Under the pieces are notes generated by a model that was not told the DNA's origin, made no database searches, and saw nothing but the letters and a program-made list of their open reading frames with translations. The translations under genes were made by a program, and so were the position numbers. From positions 1-14,197 of the forward strand of contig JASJPG010000050.1 of the NCBI GenBank assembly GCA_031426815.1: a DNA stretch of 14,197 bases, given 5' to 3'. This document shows positions 6,014 through 13,679 of this stretch, one piece after another (position 1 is the first letter of the stretch; each line of letters starts with the position of its first letter). Source of the DNA: PFJX01 sp031426815 (GTDB taxonomy: Bacteria > Pseudomonadota > Gammaproteobacteria > Burkholderiales > Thiobacillaceae).

Positions 6014-7210
6014 ATGATCAAGGGCGGTAACCGGCTGGCCCTGCTGGAAAACGGGACCGACTATTTCCCCGCGCTGATTGCCGCACTCGATGCGGCGCGA
6101 CGCGAAATCCACCTGGAAAGCTATATTTTCGCCGCCGACAGTGCCGGCATGGCGGTCGCCGAAGCTTTGATGCGCGCCGCCAGGCGTGGCGTGGAAACCC
6201 GCGTCTTGCTGGATGGTTTCGGTTCCCGCGGCTTGTCCGCCGAAGCACTGTCAGCGATGCGCTCGGCAGGCGTCGTGGTGTTGTTGTTTCGGCCGGAACT
6301 GAGCCGTTTGCGTTTACGCCGACGCCGCTTGCGGCGCATGCATCGCAAGCTGGCGGTGATCGATGCGCGCGTCGGCTTCGTCGGTGGCATCAATCTGATC
6401 GACGATCTGCATGGCCGCAATCTGGCCGCACCGCGCCAGGATTACGCCGTGCGCATCGAAGGCCCGCTGGTGGCGGACATGCATGTCGCCGCGCACCGCC
6501 TCTGGCAGCTTGTCGTCTGGAGCCGGCTCGGACTGCACCGGAGCGAAGACGCCTGGCTGAAAGCCGATGCCAACGTGGTCGGCAACCAGCGCGCAAGCTT
6601 CCTGACGCGCGACAGCGTGCGGCAACGACGCGCCATCGAAGCGACTTACCTGCGCGCAATTCGCCGGGCGCAGCATGAAATTCTCATCGCCAACGCCTAC
6701 TTTCTGCCTGGACTGCGCTTTCGCCATGCCTTGATCGCTGCCGCTCGCCGCGGCGTGCGCGTGACGCTGATCGTGCAAGGGCATAGCGATCACCCGCTCT
6801 ACCATCTGGCGGCACGCGCGCTGTATCGCTATTTCCTGGACAACGGCGTCCTGCTCTACGAATACCACGCCACCGAACTGCACGCGAAAGTGGCGGTCAT
6901 CGATGCAACCTGGGCAACGGTGGGATCGAGCAATATCGATCCGTTCAGTTTGTTGCTGTCGCGCGAGGCCAATGTGGTGGTGCACGACACTGCCTTCGCC
7001 GAGCAACTGCGGGCGAGCCTGGAACTGGCACTGGCACGCGGCGCGCACCGGATTCATCGCCGCGCCTGGCACCGGGTGCCGTGGTACGCGCGCCTCGCCT
7101 CATGGCTGGCGTATGGCGTGGTGCGTCTGCTCATGGGGGTCAGCGGCTACGCGCAAACGTACGATGGCATCGACAAAAACACGGGATTGCGAAAACGCCG
7201 CAACGAATAA
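6014..7210 (+). CDS. clsB: cardiolipin synthase B (phospholipase D family)
   Basis: 398 residues, matching the roughly 400-residue ClsB/YbhO class and shorter than ClsA, with no N-terminal pair of membrane helices. Two complete HKD motifs are present: HRKLAVID (His110, Lys112, Asp117) followed by GGIN at 124-127, and HAKVAVID (His290, Lys292, Asp297) followed by GSSN at 304-307. These residues build the phosphatidyl-histidine intermediate used to join two phospholipids into cardiolipin at the inner membrane. An Arg-rich stretch before the first HKD (RLRLRRRRLRRMH, 98-110) probably contacts acidic lipid head groups. A hydrophobic C-terminal segment (about 362-376) may dip into the membrane. 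The ATG at 6014 follows the ybhP stop by 24 bases with only a weak purine-rich site. It is the last gene of the plus-strand run. Other PLD-family activities such as phosphatidyltransfer to alcohols cannot be excluded. Confidence 0.93.
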   Translation: MIKGGNRLALLENGTDYFPALIAALDAARREIHLESYIFAADSAGMAVAEALMRAARRGVETRVLLDGFGSRGLSAEALSAMRSAGVVVLLFRPELSRLRLRRRRLRRMHRKLAVIDARVGFVGGINLIDDLHGRNLAAPRQDYAVRIEGPLVADMHVAAHRLWQLVVWSRLGLHRSEDAWLKADANVVGNQRASFLTRDSVRQRRAIEATYLRAIRRAQHEILIANAYFLPGLRFRHALIAAARRGVRVTLIVQGHSDHPLYHLAARALYRYFLDNGVLLYEYHATELHAKVAVIDATWATVGSSNIDPFSLLLSREANVVVHDTAFAEQLRASLELALARGAHRIHRRAWHRVPWYARLASWLAYGVVRLLMGVSGYAQTYDGIDKNTGLRKRRNE

Positions 7211-7225
7211 CGGATTTGCCTAGCC

Positions 7226-7311
7226 TTGACGGCGATCAAGCAGTTGCCAGAAAGCCTGGGGCTGGCGCACCATTTGCTCAGGGAGTCCCCTCGACCATAA
7301 CCCGTTAACGG
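7226..7311. other. intergenic region between clsB and the diguanylate cyclase gene: weak inverted repeats only
   Basis: The 149-base gap 7211-7359 contains a short inverted pair CTTGA/TCAAG (7225-7229 and 7236-7240) and an exact 10-bp palindrome CCGTTAACGG at 7302-7311. A possible but weak promoter (TTGCTC, then CATAAC after 16 bases) overlaps the region just upstream of the palindrome. A promoter for the cyclase gene must lie here if it is not read through from clsB, and the palindrome is the best operator candidate. None of these elements is strong on sequence alone. Confidence 0.25.
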
Positions 7312-7359
7312 CGCTATCGACGTGTCTAGCAAGATCATCCTTCAACAACGTTCCGAGCC

Positions 7360-9837
7360 GTGATTACTCTTCCCCTACAAGACATTCTCAGCGCCAATCC
7401 GATCAGCGTCGACGAAACGACCTCCGTGATCGAGGTGTTGACCGTGATGGAGCAACGCCACATCAGTTGCGTGCTGGCGACGGATGCCGACGGCAAACCC
7501 ACCGGTATCTTCACCGAGCAGGATGCGGTGCATCTGATGGCGACTGCCCCGAATCTGGCCGGCGTCAAAATGGCCACGGTCATGCACCGGCCGGTCTTCA
7601 CGCTGCAGGCCGACGTGGACTACCGCGATGCTTACCGCCTGATGTCGGCGCACGGCTACCGCCACCTCGCAGTGGTGGATGCGGATGGCCGCCTGGTCGG
7701 CGTGGTCAGCGAGGGCGATTTCCTGCAGCACCTCGGCATGGAATATCTGGTCGAACTGAAAACCGTCGCCTGCGCAATGACGCCGGACCCGTTGACGTTG
7801 CCGGAAACGGCCAGTCTGGCCGATGCGGTGGCACTGCTCGAATTGCATCACGCCAGTTGCGTCATCGTCGTGCGCGACGAAGCACCGATCGGCATCCTGA
7901 CCGAACGCGATCTGGTGCATCTGGCGCGGCAGAATCTCAATCAGGCCGCGACAGCGCTGGTCAACGTGATGCGCGGGCCGGTACGCGGCATCGCCGCCGA
8001 CTATCCGCTGCAGGATGCCATTCGCCTGATGGAACAAGTCGGCATCCGGCGTCTCGCAGCTCTCGACGGCACCCGCCTGGTCGGTCTGATCACGCGGCAT
8101 GACATCGTGCAAACCCTGCAGGGGCGCTACATCGAATATCTGCAGGAAACCATCAATCGGCAACGCCTGGAGATGCATCGCACGCAGGACCAGATGCGCG
8201 ATGTGGAACGGCGTTTGCATCACTACAGTCTGATGGAACAGATCAGCGACGCCATTTTCGTCGCCGATGCCGATACGGCCAGCATCATCGAGGTCAACGC
8301 CCAGGCTTGCCATAGCCTGGGCTACACGCGCGAGGCGTTGCTCGACCTGAAAGCGATGGATCTGGCCACGACCTTCGCCGATATCGAGACCTGGCGCGAA
8401 TTTCGCGACAAGCTCGCCAAGCACACGCTGCTGACGCTCGAAACCGAACAACGGCGCAGCGATGGCAGCACGTTGCCGGTCCAGGTCAATGTCCGCCTGA
8501 TTCATTCCAATGCGCGCGATTATGTCGTTTGCGTCGCGCGCGATATCAGTCAGCTCCGCCAGAAAAACGCGCAACTGCAACTGCAGATACATGCCCTCAA
8601 CGCGGCCGGCAATGCCATCGTCATCACCGACCTGGAGGCGCACATCCTGTGGGCGAACGCTGCGTTTGCGACGCTGACCGGCTACAGCCAGGCGGAATCG
8701 ATCGGCCGCAAACCCGCCGAACTGGTCAACTCGGGCAAACAGAATCAGGCCTTTTACCAACAGATGTGGGACACCATCCTGGGCGGTCGCATCTGGCGCG
8801 GCGAACTGGTCAACAAGCACAAGAATGGCAGCCTGTACGACGAAGAACTGACCATCACACCGGTCTGTCTGGATGGCGAAGAGGTCAGCAATTTCATCGC
8901 CGTAAAACAGGACATTTCCACGCGCAAGTCGGCGGAACGCACGCTGCGCGAAAGCGAAGCGCACTTCCGCCTGTTCTATGAGCATGCCCCGGTGGCTTAC
9001 GAGTCGCTCGATGCGAGCGGCCATATCCTGGAAGTCAACGACGAGTGGCTACTCCAGCTTGGCTATCCACGCGAACAGGTGATCGGCCGCTTCATCGGCG
9101 ACTTTATGGCACCCGGCCAGGAAGCACTGCAGAAAGAGCGCTTCGCCAATTTCCTGCGTGAAGGCGTCATGCGCAAATCCGAATTCGATTTTCGGCATCG
9201 CGAGGGCGGCATCGTCACCGTGGCCGTGGACGGACTGATCGACCGCGACGAACAGGGCCGGTTCAAACGTACCCAGTGCGTGTTGCACAACATCACGGCG
9301 CGCAAACAGATGGAACAGGAGTTGCGCTACCTCGCCGCGACCGACGTTCTCACCGGCCTCGCCAATCGCCGCCACTTCCTCGACCAGATGCGTCTGGCGT
9401 TAGCTCGCCATCAACGCCACGACACGCCGACTGCGTTGTTGATGCTCGATCTGGACTGGTTCAAGCGGGTCAACGACCGCTATGGCCACGCCGTCGGCGA
9501 CGAGGTGCTGCAGCATTACGCCAATGTCATCCAGTCCAGCCTGCGCCGCATCGATCTGCTCGGTCGCCTGGGCGGCGAAGAATTCGCCGTCCTTCTGCCG
9601 GATACCGAAGCCACCGGCGCCTACGAATTCGCCGAACGCGTCCGCCAGCTTGCCGCCAACGAACCGGCGCAGACCAAAGCGGGCGATATCAAGGTGACTT
9701 TGAGCATCGGCGTCACGGTATTTTCGCCGCATGACCACGGCACCGATGTCATTCTTGCCAGAGCCGACCGCGCGCTCTACCGCGCCAAGGCAAATGGGCG
9801 CAATCGGGTTGAACTGGAAGCGATCCAGCCGACCTGA
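7360..9837 (+). CDS. multi-sensor diguanylate cyclase: four CBS, three PAS, one GGDEF domain
   Basis: 825 residues from a GTG start; an in-frame TAG at 7327-7329 limits any extension, and no strong ribosome-binding site is visible. Domain order: four CBS repeats (about 3-60, 68-125, 134-190 and 198-255, two Bateman modules), a helical linker (about 258-285), PAS1 (about 287-400), PAS2 (about 410-525), PAS3 (about 533-650) and GGDEF (about 655-820). The cyclase site reads RLGGEEF (GGEEF at 738-742), an accepted active variant. An RxxD inhibitory site, Arg729-Asp732, sits five residues before it, so the enzyme should make c-di-GMP from two GTP and be product-inhibited. There is no EAL domain, signal peptide or membrane segment, so it is cytosolic. 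CBS pairs typically bind adenine nucleotides. PAS2 has the NifL-like pattern WRGELVNKHKNGSLYDEELT, so a flavin or other cofactor is possible. It converges on ubiX with four bases between stops. Confidence 0.95.
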   Translation: MITLPLQDILSANPISVDETTSVIEVLTVMEQRHISCVLATDADGKPTGIFTEQDAVHLMATAPNLAGVKMATVMHRPVFTLQADVDYRDAYRLMSAHGYRHLAVVDADGRLVGVVSEGDFLQHLGMEYLVELKTVACAMTPDPLTLPETASLADAVALLELHHASCVIVVRDEAPIGILTERDLVHLARQNLNQAATALVNVMRGPVRGIAADYPLQDAIRLMEQVGIRRLAALDGTRLVGLITRHDIVQTLQGRYIEYLQETINRQRLEMHRTQDQMRDVERRLHHYSLMEQISDAIFVADADTASIIEVNAQACHSLGYTREALLDLKAMDLATTFADIETWREFRDKLAKHTLLTLETEQRRSDGSTLPVQVNVRLIHSNARDYVVCVARDISQLRQKNAQLQLQIHALNAAGNAIVITDLEAHILWANAAFATLTGYSQAESIGRKPAELVNSGKQNQAFYQQMWDTILGGRIWRGELVNKHKNGSLYDEELTITPVCLDGEEVSNFIAVKQDISTRKSAERTLRESEAHFRLFYEHAPVAYESLDASGHILEVNDEWLLQLGYPREQVIGRFIGDFMAPGQEALQKERFANFLREGVMRKSEFDFRHREGGIVTVAVDGLIDRDEQGRFKRTQCVLHNITARKQMEQELRYLAATDVLTGLANRRHFLDQMRLALARHQRHDTPTALLMLDLDWFKRVNDRYGHAVGDEVLQHYANVIQSSLRRIDLLGRLGGEEFAVLLPDTEATGAYEFAERVRQLAANEPAQTKAGDIKVTLSIGVTVFSPHDHGTDVILARADRALYRAKANGRNRVELEAIQPT

Positions 9838-9841
9838 CCGC

Positions 9842-10450
9842 TTAGTCGGATGTGCCGCCCCAGCGCGGCATCAGATCATGCGCAATGCCAAGCTGGTCGA
9901 GGATGCGGGCAACGATGAAGTCGATCACCTGATCGAGGTTTTGCGGCCGGTGATAAAAGCCCGGATTGGCCGGCAGGATGGTGGCGCCGGCCTCGGCCAG
10001 TGCGGTCATATTGCGCAAGTGGATCAGCGAAAACGGCGTTTCCCGCGCGACCAGAATCAGCGGACGTTTTTCCTTCAGCATGACGTCGGCGGCGCGTTCG
10101 ATCAGGTTGTCGGCGAGACCGTGCGCAATCGCAGCGAGACTGCCCATCGTGCAAGGACAGACCACCATTGCGGCGGCCGGGTTGGAACCGGACGCCGCCG
10201 GCGCGAACCATTCTTCCTTGCCGTACGCGGCGAGCTTGCCGCCATGCGCGCCGAAACGCGCATTGAAGAACTCCACCAGTTCCGCATTGCCGCTCGGCAA
10301 TTGCAGATCGAGTTCCTGCTTGGCGACGATGCGGGCGGCCTGCGACAGCAATAAATCGACGGCACAACCGGCACGCAGCAGACATTCCAGCAGACGGATG
10401 CCATAGGCCATGCCGGAAGCGCCGGTGAAGGCGAGCGTGATGCGTTTCAT
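9842..10450 (-). CDS. ubiX: UbiX flavin prenyltransferase
   Basis: 202 residues, normal length. UbiX joins dimethylallyl phosphate to FMN to make prenylated FMN, the cofactor of UbiD-type decarboxylases in ubiquinone synthesis; the enzyme is a cytosolic dodecamer. The N-terminal Rossmann-like motif TGASGMAYG carries Ser12, and the signature region CPCTMGSLAAIAHGLADNLI (98-117) is intact. Compared from memory with Pseudomonas UbiX, Arg119, Lys126, Arg136, Glu137 and Tyr166 fall at a constant offset of three from the known catalytic and phosphate-binding residues. Its ATG overlaps the stop of the upstream Gx-family gene (ATGA), so it is the distal gene of the minus-strand operon. No ubiD is in the window. 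Homologous decarboxylase-associated PadI/BsdB proteins are alternatives, but the single UbiX-type domain favours ubiX. Confidence 0.93.
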   Translation of the reverse strand: MKRITLAFTGASGMAYGIRLLECLLRAGCAVDLLLSQAARIVAKQELDLQLPSGNAELVEFFNARFGAHGGKLAAYGKEEWFAPAASGSNPAAAMVVCPCTMGSLAAIAHGLADNLIERAADVMLKEKRPLILVARETPFSLIHLRNMTALAEAGATILPANPGFYHRPQNLDQVIDFIVARILDQLGIAHDLMPRWGGTSD

Positions 10451-10989
10451 GGAGTCGGCTCCGCCGGTTCGGGATGAGGGTTGGATTTGAGCAGATGCGC
10501 GGTCGCCAGGCCATTCGCCAGACCGGTCAGCCAGGCCGCGCCGAGAAACAACGGCAGCAGGCCGAGTATGCTCGCCCCCGGCAGCAGCCAGACATCGACC
10601 ACCAGCAGCTGGGTGCCGATGTGGGCGAAGGCGGCCAGCACGGAAAGGCCGACCGGACCGAACCAGCGCGGCGGCAAATGGATGGCCGCCGCCAGCACAC
10701 CCAGGCTAGCCAGGCCGCCCGCCAGGCTGAGCACGAAAGCCGGCGTCAGAAACTGGCCGAGTGCCAGGGCGCCGGCGACGATGCGCAATCCGGCGACCCA
10801 GGCCGCGGTGCGCCAGCCGTAGCGATACAGCACCACCAGCGTGACGATGTTGGCCAGGCCCGGCTTGATGCCGGGGATCGGCAACGGAATCGCCGCTTCG
10901 ACCAGCGTGAGTCCGATCGCGGCTGCCGCCAGGCCGGCGACGCGGCGATCTTCCGCATTGGCGCTGAGTTCAATAGTTGAGGGTGTCAT
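10447..10989 (-). CDS. Gx transporter family membrane protein (heptaprenyl diphosphate synthase component I-like)
   Basis: 180 residues from an ATG whose sequence begins MTPSTIELSANAED. The reading frame extends 60 codons further upstream, but that part is the shadow of the preceding gene, so the internal ATG is chosen. It is strongly hydrophobic with about five membrane segments between residues 18 and 165. The block PGIKPGLANIVTLVVLYRYG is the hallmark of the family first named for Bacillus HepS-type proteins and now usually called Gx transporter family. The tail is short and Pro-rich. Its start lies about 20 bases inside the NusG-II gene and its stop overlaps the ubiX start. In Firmicutes, homologs sit beside NusG-domain-II, ApbE and polyprenyl synthase genes, so a role in flavin, prenyl or envelope redox chemistry is possible. 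Transport or synthase activity is not proven. Confidence 0.84.
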   Translation of the reverse strand: MTPSTIELSANAEDRRVAGLAAAAIGLTLVEAAIPLPIPGIKPGLANIVTLVVLYRYGWRTAAWVAGLRIVAGALALGQFLTPAFVLSLAGGLASLGVLAAAIHLPPRWFGPVGLSVLAAFAHIGTQLLVVDVWLLPGASILGLLPLFLGAAWLTGLANGLATAHLLKSNPHPEPAEPTP

Positions 10990-11386
10990 AGCCGGCGGCG
11001 GCGTTTTCCACGCTGACTCGATTGGGCAGACAGACGGCCGCGCCGCCGGGCGGAATCCAGCCTTGCCGCACGCACAGCTGGCGCGGGCTGGGGTCGGCAG
11101 CGACACGCACGCGACCACTGAGTATTTCAATGCGACTGACGCCCAACGGCCCCACCACCTCGATGACACGGTTCAGGCGCAAGCTGGCTTCCTGGAAGAC
11201 TTTGCCATCGAGACGAATCACGACGCGCCCTTCCAGACTCTCGGCTTGCCGCAACCAGAGGCCGGCGACCAGCGCCAAACCGGCGGCGGCAAGCAGCCAG
11301 TCGCCGGGGCGCAGCGGAGTCGTTGCTGCTTTCAGCGGCTTACGAATCCGGCGCGCCCCTTGCGGGCGCAGGTCTTTCAGCAACAC
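10970..11386 (-). CDS. NusG domain II-containing membrane-anchored protein
   Basis: 138 residues from a GTG that starts one base after the rapZ stop; no good ribosome-binding site is visible, so coupling to rapZ is likely. The order is a basic N-terminus (residues 1-26), one membrane helix (RPGDWLLAAAGLALVAGLW, 26-44), then a beta-rich outer domain ending in a CVRQGW...GAAVCLPNRVSVE pattern (Cys105, Cys119). That pair plus CLPN is typical of stand-alone NusG domain II (PF07009-type) proteins, which are not transcription factors despite the name. The topology suggests a domain on the periplasmic side, where the two cysteines could form a disulfide. It overlaps the Gx-family gene by about 20 bases; this gene pair is a recurrent association in other phyla. 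The molecular function is unknown. Confidence 0.82.
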   Translation of the reverse strand: MLLKDLRPQGARRIRKPLKAATTPLRPGDWLLAAAGLALVAGLWLRQAESLEGRVVIRLDGKVFQEASLRLNRVIEVVGPLGVSRIEILSGRVRVAADPSPRQLCVRQGWIPPGGAAVCLPNRVSVENAAAGYDTLNY

Positions 11387-11387
11387 G

Positions 11388-12221
11388 TCAGGTCAATTGC
11401 CGATGCCGAATCAGGACCTGTTGTTCCTCGCGAAACAGGTCCGCCAGGGTCTCGGCGAAATACACCGAGCGATGCTGACCACCCGTGCATCCGAGGCCGA
11501 CGGTGAAGTAGTTGCGGTTGTCCTTGATGTAGGCGGGCAACCATTTGGCAACATAGGCGCGGATATCTTCCAGCATCGCCTGCACCAGGCTCTCGGCTTG
11601 AAGAAAAGCGATCACCGGGCCGTCGCGTCCGGTCAGCGGTTTCAAGCTCGGGTCGTAGTGCGGATTAGGCAGGCAGCGCACGTCGAAGACCAGGTCGGCA
11701 TCCATCGGAATACCGTGCTTGAAGCCGAACGACTCGAACACCAGCGTGAAATTGGCGTTATGCAGTTGCAGGAAATCCTTGATCCAGGCGCGCAGGTTGT
11801 TGGCGGAAAGATCGCTGGTATCCATCTGATGGCTGTTGGCAGAAATGCGCGCCAACATTTCGCGTTCGGCGCGGATGCACTCTTCCAGCGAACGGTCGCC
11901 GCTCGCCAGCGGGTGCCGACGACGGGTTTCGGAGAACCGGGTGACCAGCGTCTCATCCTTTGCGGTCAGGAAGAGAACGCGCAGATCGAGGCGCTGGCGC
12001 AGCCGCTCCAGATCGTCGGGCAAGCCGGGCAAGCCGGCACCGCTGCGCGCATCGATGCTGATAGCGGCATCAGATACGCCGGACAGACGCAGATATTCAA
12101 CCGTTTCCGGCAACAGCGCGGCAGGCAGGTTATCGACACAATAAAAACCGCTGTCTTCGAGCACCTTGAGGGCGACGCTTTTGCCGGAGCCGGAGAGGCC
12201 ACTGATCAGGACAACACGCAT
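11388..12221 (-). CDS. rapZ: RNase adapter protein RapZ (P-loop ATPase/UDP-GlcN-sensing family)
   Basis: 277 residues from the ATG at 12221; a TTG nine bases upstream would add three residues, but MRVVLISGLSGSGKS matches the usual RapZ beginning. The N-terminal P-loop GLSGSGKS (8-15) is followed by GFYCVDNLP, a strong family marker. The C-terminal domain contains GLGCTGGQHRSVYFAE, the conserved phosphate-sugar-binding segment. In E. coli RapZ guides RNase E to the GlmZ small RNA and so tunes glucosamine-6-phosphate synthesis; in other bacteria the role is less clear, and the small-RNA partners need not exist here. It lies 14 bases after hprK in the PTS-Ntr cluster and just before the NusG-II gene. 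The length is close to the usual 284 residues, and no key motif is missing. Confidence 0.95.
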   Translation of the reverse strand: MRVVLISGLSGSGKSVALKVLEDSGFYCVDNLPAALLPETVEYLRLSGVSDAAISIDARSGAGLPGLPDDLERLRQRLDLRVLFLTAKDETLVTRFSETRRRHPLASGDRSLEECIRAEREMLARISANSHQMDTSDLSANNLRAWIKDFLQLHNANFTLVFESFGFKHGIPMDADLVFDVRCLPNPHYDPSLKPLTGRDGPVIAFLQAESLVQAMLEDIRAYVAKWLPAYIKDNRNYFTVGLGCTGGQHRSVYFAETLADLFREEQQVLIRHRQLT

Positions 12222-12235
12222 GGTTCGCAACTCAG

Positions 12236-13216
12236 TTACTCGCCTTCAGCCGCAATGGCGGCGCGCTGGCGTTCGGAAAACTCTTGCGAGGAGTTGAAGC
12301 CACGCAGTTTGAGAATGTGATTGCGCACGGCGACTTCGACCAGTACGGCCAGGTTGCGGCCGACCGCGACGGGAATGCGTACTTCCGGGATTTCCACGCC
12401 AAGGATGCTGCGATTGCTGGCACGCATGTCGAGTCGGTCGACTTCCTGCCATTTATCGGCGGGCGAGAGATGGATGATGAGCTTGAGATTCTTCTTCTGC
12501 TTGACCGCGGTATCGCCGAACAGACGCCGCACGTTGAGTACACCGAGGCCGCGTACTTCCATGAAGTCGAGCAGCAAGGTGGGACAACGGCCTTCCAGCG
12601 TGTCGGGCGAGACGGAGAACACTTCCAGCGCGTCGTCGGCGACCAGACGGTGGCCGCGTGTGATCAGCTCCAGCGCCAGTTCGCTCTTGCCGACCGACGG
12701 ATCACCGGTGATCAGCACGCCGAGACCAGACACTTCGAGGAAGACGCCGTGCAGAATGGTGGAGGGCGCGAGTGCCTGCGTCATCATGTGCGCCAGCACA
12801 CGCATCAGCTGCGGGCCGGGTTCCGGCGAGGTAAACAGCGGCGTTGCCGTACGCTCGGCGCTATCGATCATGGCGGCGGGAACCGACTCGCCATTGGCGA
12901 CGACGACAGCGGCAATCTCGGTGGAGAACAGGTTGTCGACGGCGTCGACCAGCTTGTCCGGCGGCAGATTGCGCAGATAGTCCATTTCGGCGCAGCCGAG
13001 CACCTGTACCCGGTTGGGATGGACGAAGCTGAGGTGGCCGATCAGGGCCAGCGTGGGTTTCTGGACGGTATCGGAAGTGAGTTGCTTGTCGCCGCCGCCA
13101 TGGCCGGCAATCCAGGACAACTGCAAACGGTCGCTGGCATGGCGAAACAACTCCGCCACGGTAATGTGGTGCTGCGTGATGTGATGGGCGGGAACGGTCG
13201 GCACAGGCAGCTTCAA
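12236..13216 (-). CDS. hprK: HPr kinase/phosphorylase
   Basis: 326 residues using an apparent TTG start seven bases after ptsN. No strong ribosome-binding site is seen, and an in-frame GTG at 13204 is an alternative. Family alignment makes the first 18 residues look like an extension before ITVAELF. The N-terminal regulatory domain runs to about 140. The catalytic domain begins at HGVFLEVSGLGVLITG with His156, then Walker A GDPSVGKS (171-178), LVADD (191-195) and the HprK signature FMEVRGLGVLN (218-228). The enzyme phosphorylates and dephosphorylates the regulatory serine of HPr, linking metabolite state to phosphotransfer. HPr and enzyme I genes are not in the window. Its position between ptsN and rapZ is the betaproteobacterial arrangement and suggests a regulatory rather than sugar-uptake phosphotransferase system. 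Confidence 0.95.
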   Translation of the reverse strand: MKLPVPTVPAHHITQHHITVAELFRHASDRLQLSWIAGHGGGDKQLTSDTVQKPTLALIGHLSFVHPNRVQVLGCAEMDYLRNLPPDKLVDAVDNLFSTEIAAVVVANGESVPAAMIDSAERTATPLFTSPEPGPQLMRVLAHMMTQALAPSTILHGVFLEVSGLGVLITGDPSVGKSELALELITRGHRLVADDALEVFSVSPDTLEGRCPTLLLDFMEVRGLGVLNVRRLFGDTAVKQKKNLKLIIHLSPADKWQEVDRLDMRASNRSILGVEIPEVRIPVAVGRNLAVLVEVAVRNHILKLRGFNSSQEFSERQRAAIAAEGE

Positions 13217-13223
13217 CCCGGAA

Positions 13224-13679
13224 TCAAGGCGTCCATTCCGTGATCAGGCGATACAGCTCGTCACTATCGGTAGCCGCACGCAATTTGGCACGGAAATCCT
13301 CATCGGAAAACATCGCCGCCAGTTCGCCGAGGATCTGCAAATGGAGGTCGGTGGCCGCGGCGGGCGCCAGCAGCACAAAAATCAGATCGACCGGTTGATT
13401 GTCGGGCGCATCGAATTCAGTCGCATGTTTCAGTCGGATGAAGGCGCACGCGGTTTCCTTGAGGTGCTTGATGCGGCCATGCGGGATGGCAATGCCATAA
13501 CCCAGCGCGGTGGAACCCAGTTTTTCGCGGGAAAACAGACTTTCAAACACTTCTGCAGCAGACACGCCATCGCTATTCAGAAACAGCTGACCGGCTTGTT
13601 CGAACAGACGCTTCTTGCTGGTCGTCTCGAAATCCGCCAGAACATTGGCGGGTTTCAGTAAAGGGGTGATCAGGTTCAT
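13224..13679 (-). CDS. ptsN: PTS-Ntr EIIA component (nitrogen regulatory IIA protein)
   Basis: 151 residues from an ATG at 13679 (MNLITPLLKP), the standard beginning of EIIA-Ntr. The frame runs 44 codons further upstream, but that portion is unlike any EIIA and is rejected. The phosphorylated histidine is His67 in GYGIAIPHGR, and the following KHLKE and FVLLAP segments fit the family fold. EIIA-Ntr receives phosphate through EI-Ntr and NPr/HPr and controls potassium, nitrogen and stress functions by protein contact. The leader just before the ATG is C-rich (CCCCCGCCCC) with no Shine-Dalgarno sequence, which is unusual. A 141-base gap containing a long-loop inverted repeat separates it from hpf. 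Confidence 0.94.
   Translation of the reverse strand: MNLITPLLKPANVLADFETTSKKRLFEQAGQLFLNSDGVSAAEVFESLFSREKLGSTALGYGIAIPHGRIKHLKETACAFIRLKHATEFDAPDNQPVDLIFVLLAPAAATDLHLQILGELAAMFSDEDFRAKLRAATDSDELYRLITEWTP

Noticed and set aside
7375..9024. A 549-codon minus-strand frame opposite the diguanylate cyclase gene
   Set aside because: Its composition is that of an antisense shadow (rich in Asp, Gln, His, Arg), and the plus-strand frame carries intact CBS, PAS and GGDEF motifs.
10990..11169. A 60-residue N-terminal extension of the Gx-family protein
   Set aside because: This part lies in another frame of the NusG-II gene and has no membrane or family features. The internal ATG at 10989 gives the normal family length and start.
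11022..12320. A 432-codon plus-strand frame opposite rapZ and the NusG-II gene
   Set aside because: No domain is recognised, and it is fully explained as the complement of rapZ and its neighbours, which have strong family signatures.
12284..13243. A 319-codon plus-strand frame opposite hprK
   Set aside because: Low-information composition, and the opposite strand encodes HPr kinase with Walker A and signature motifs.
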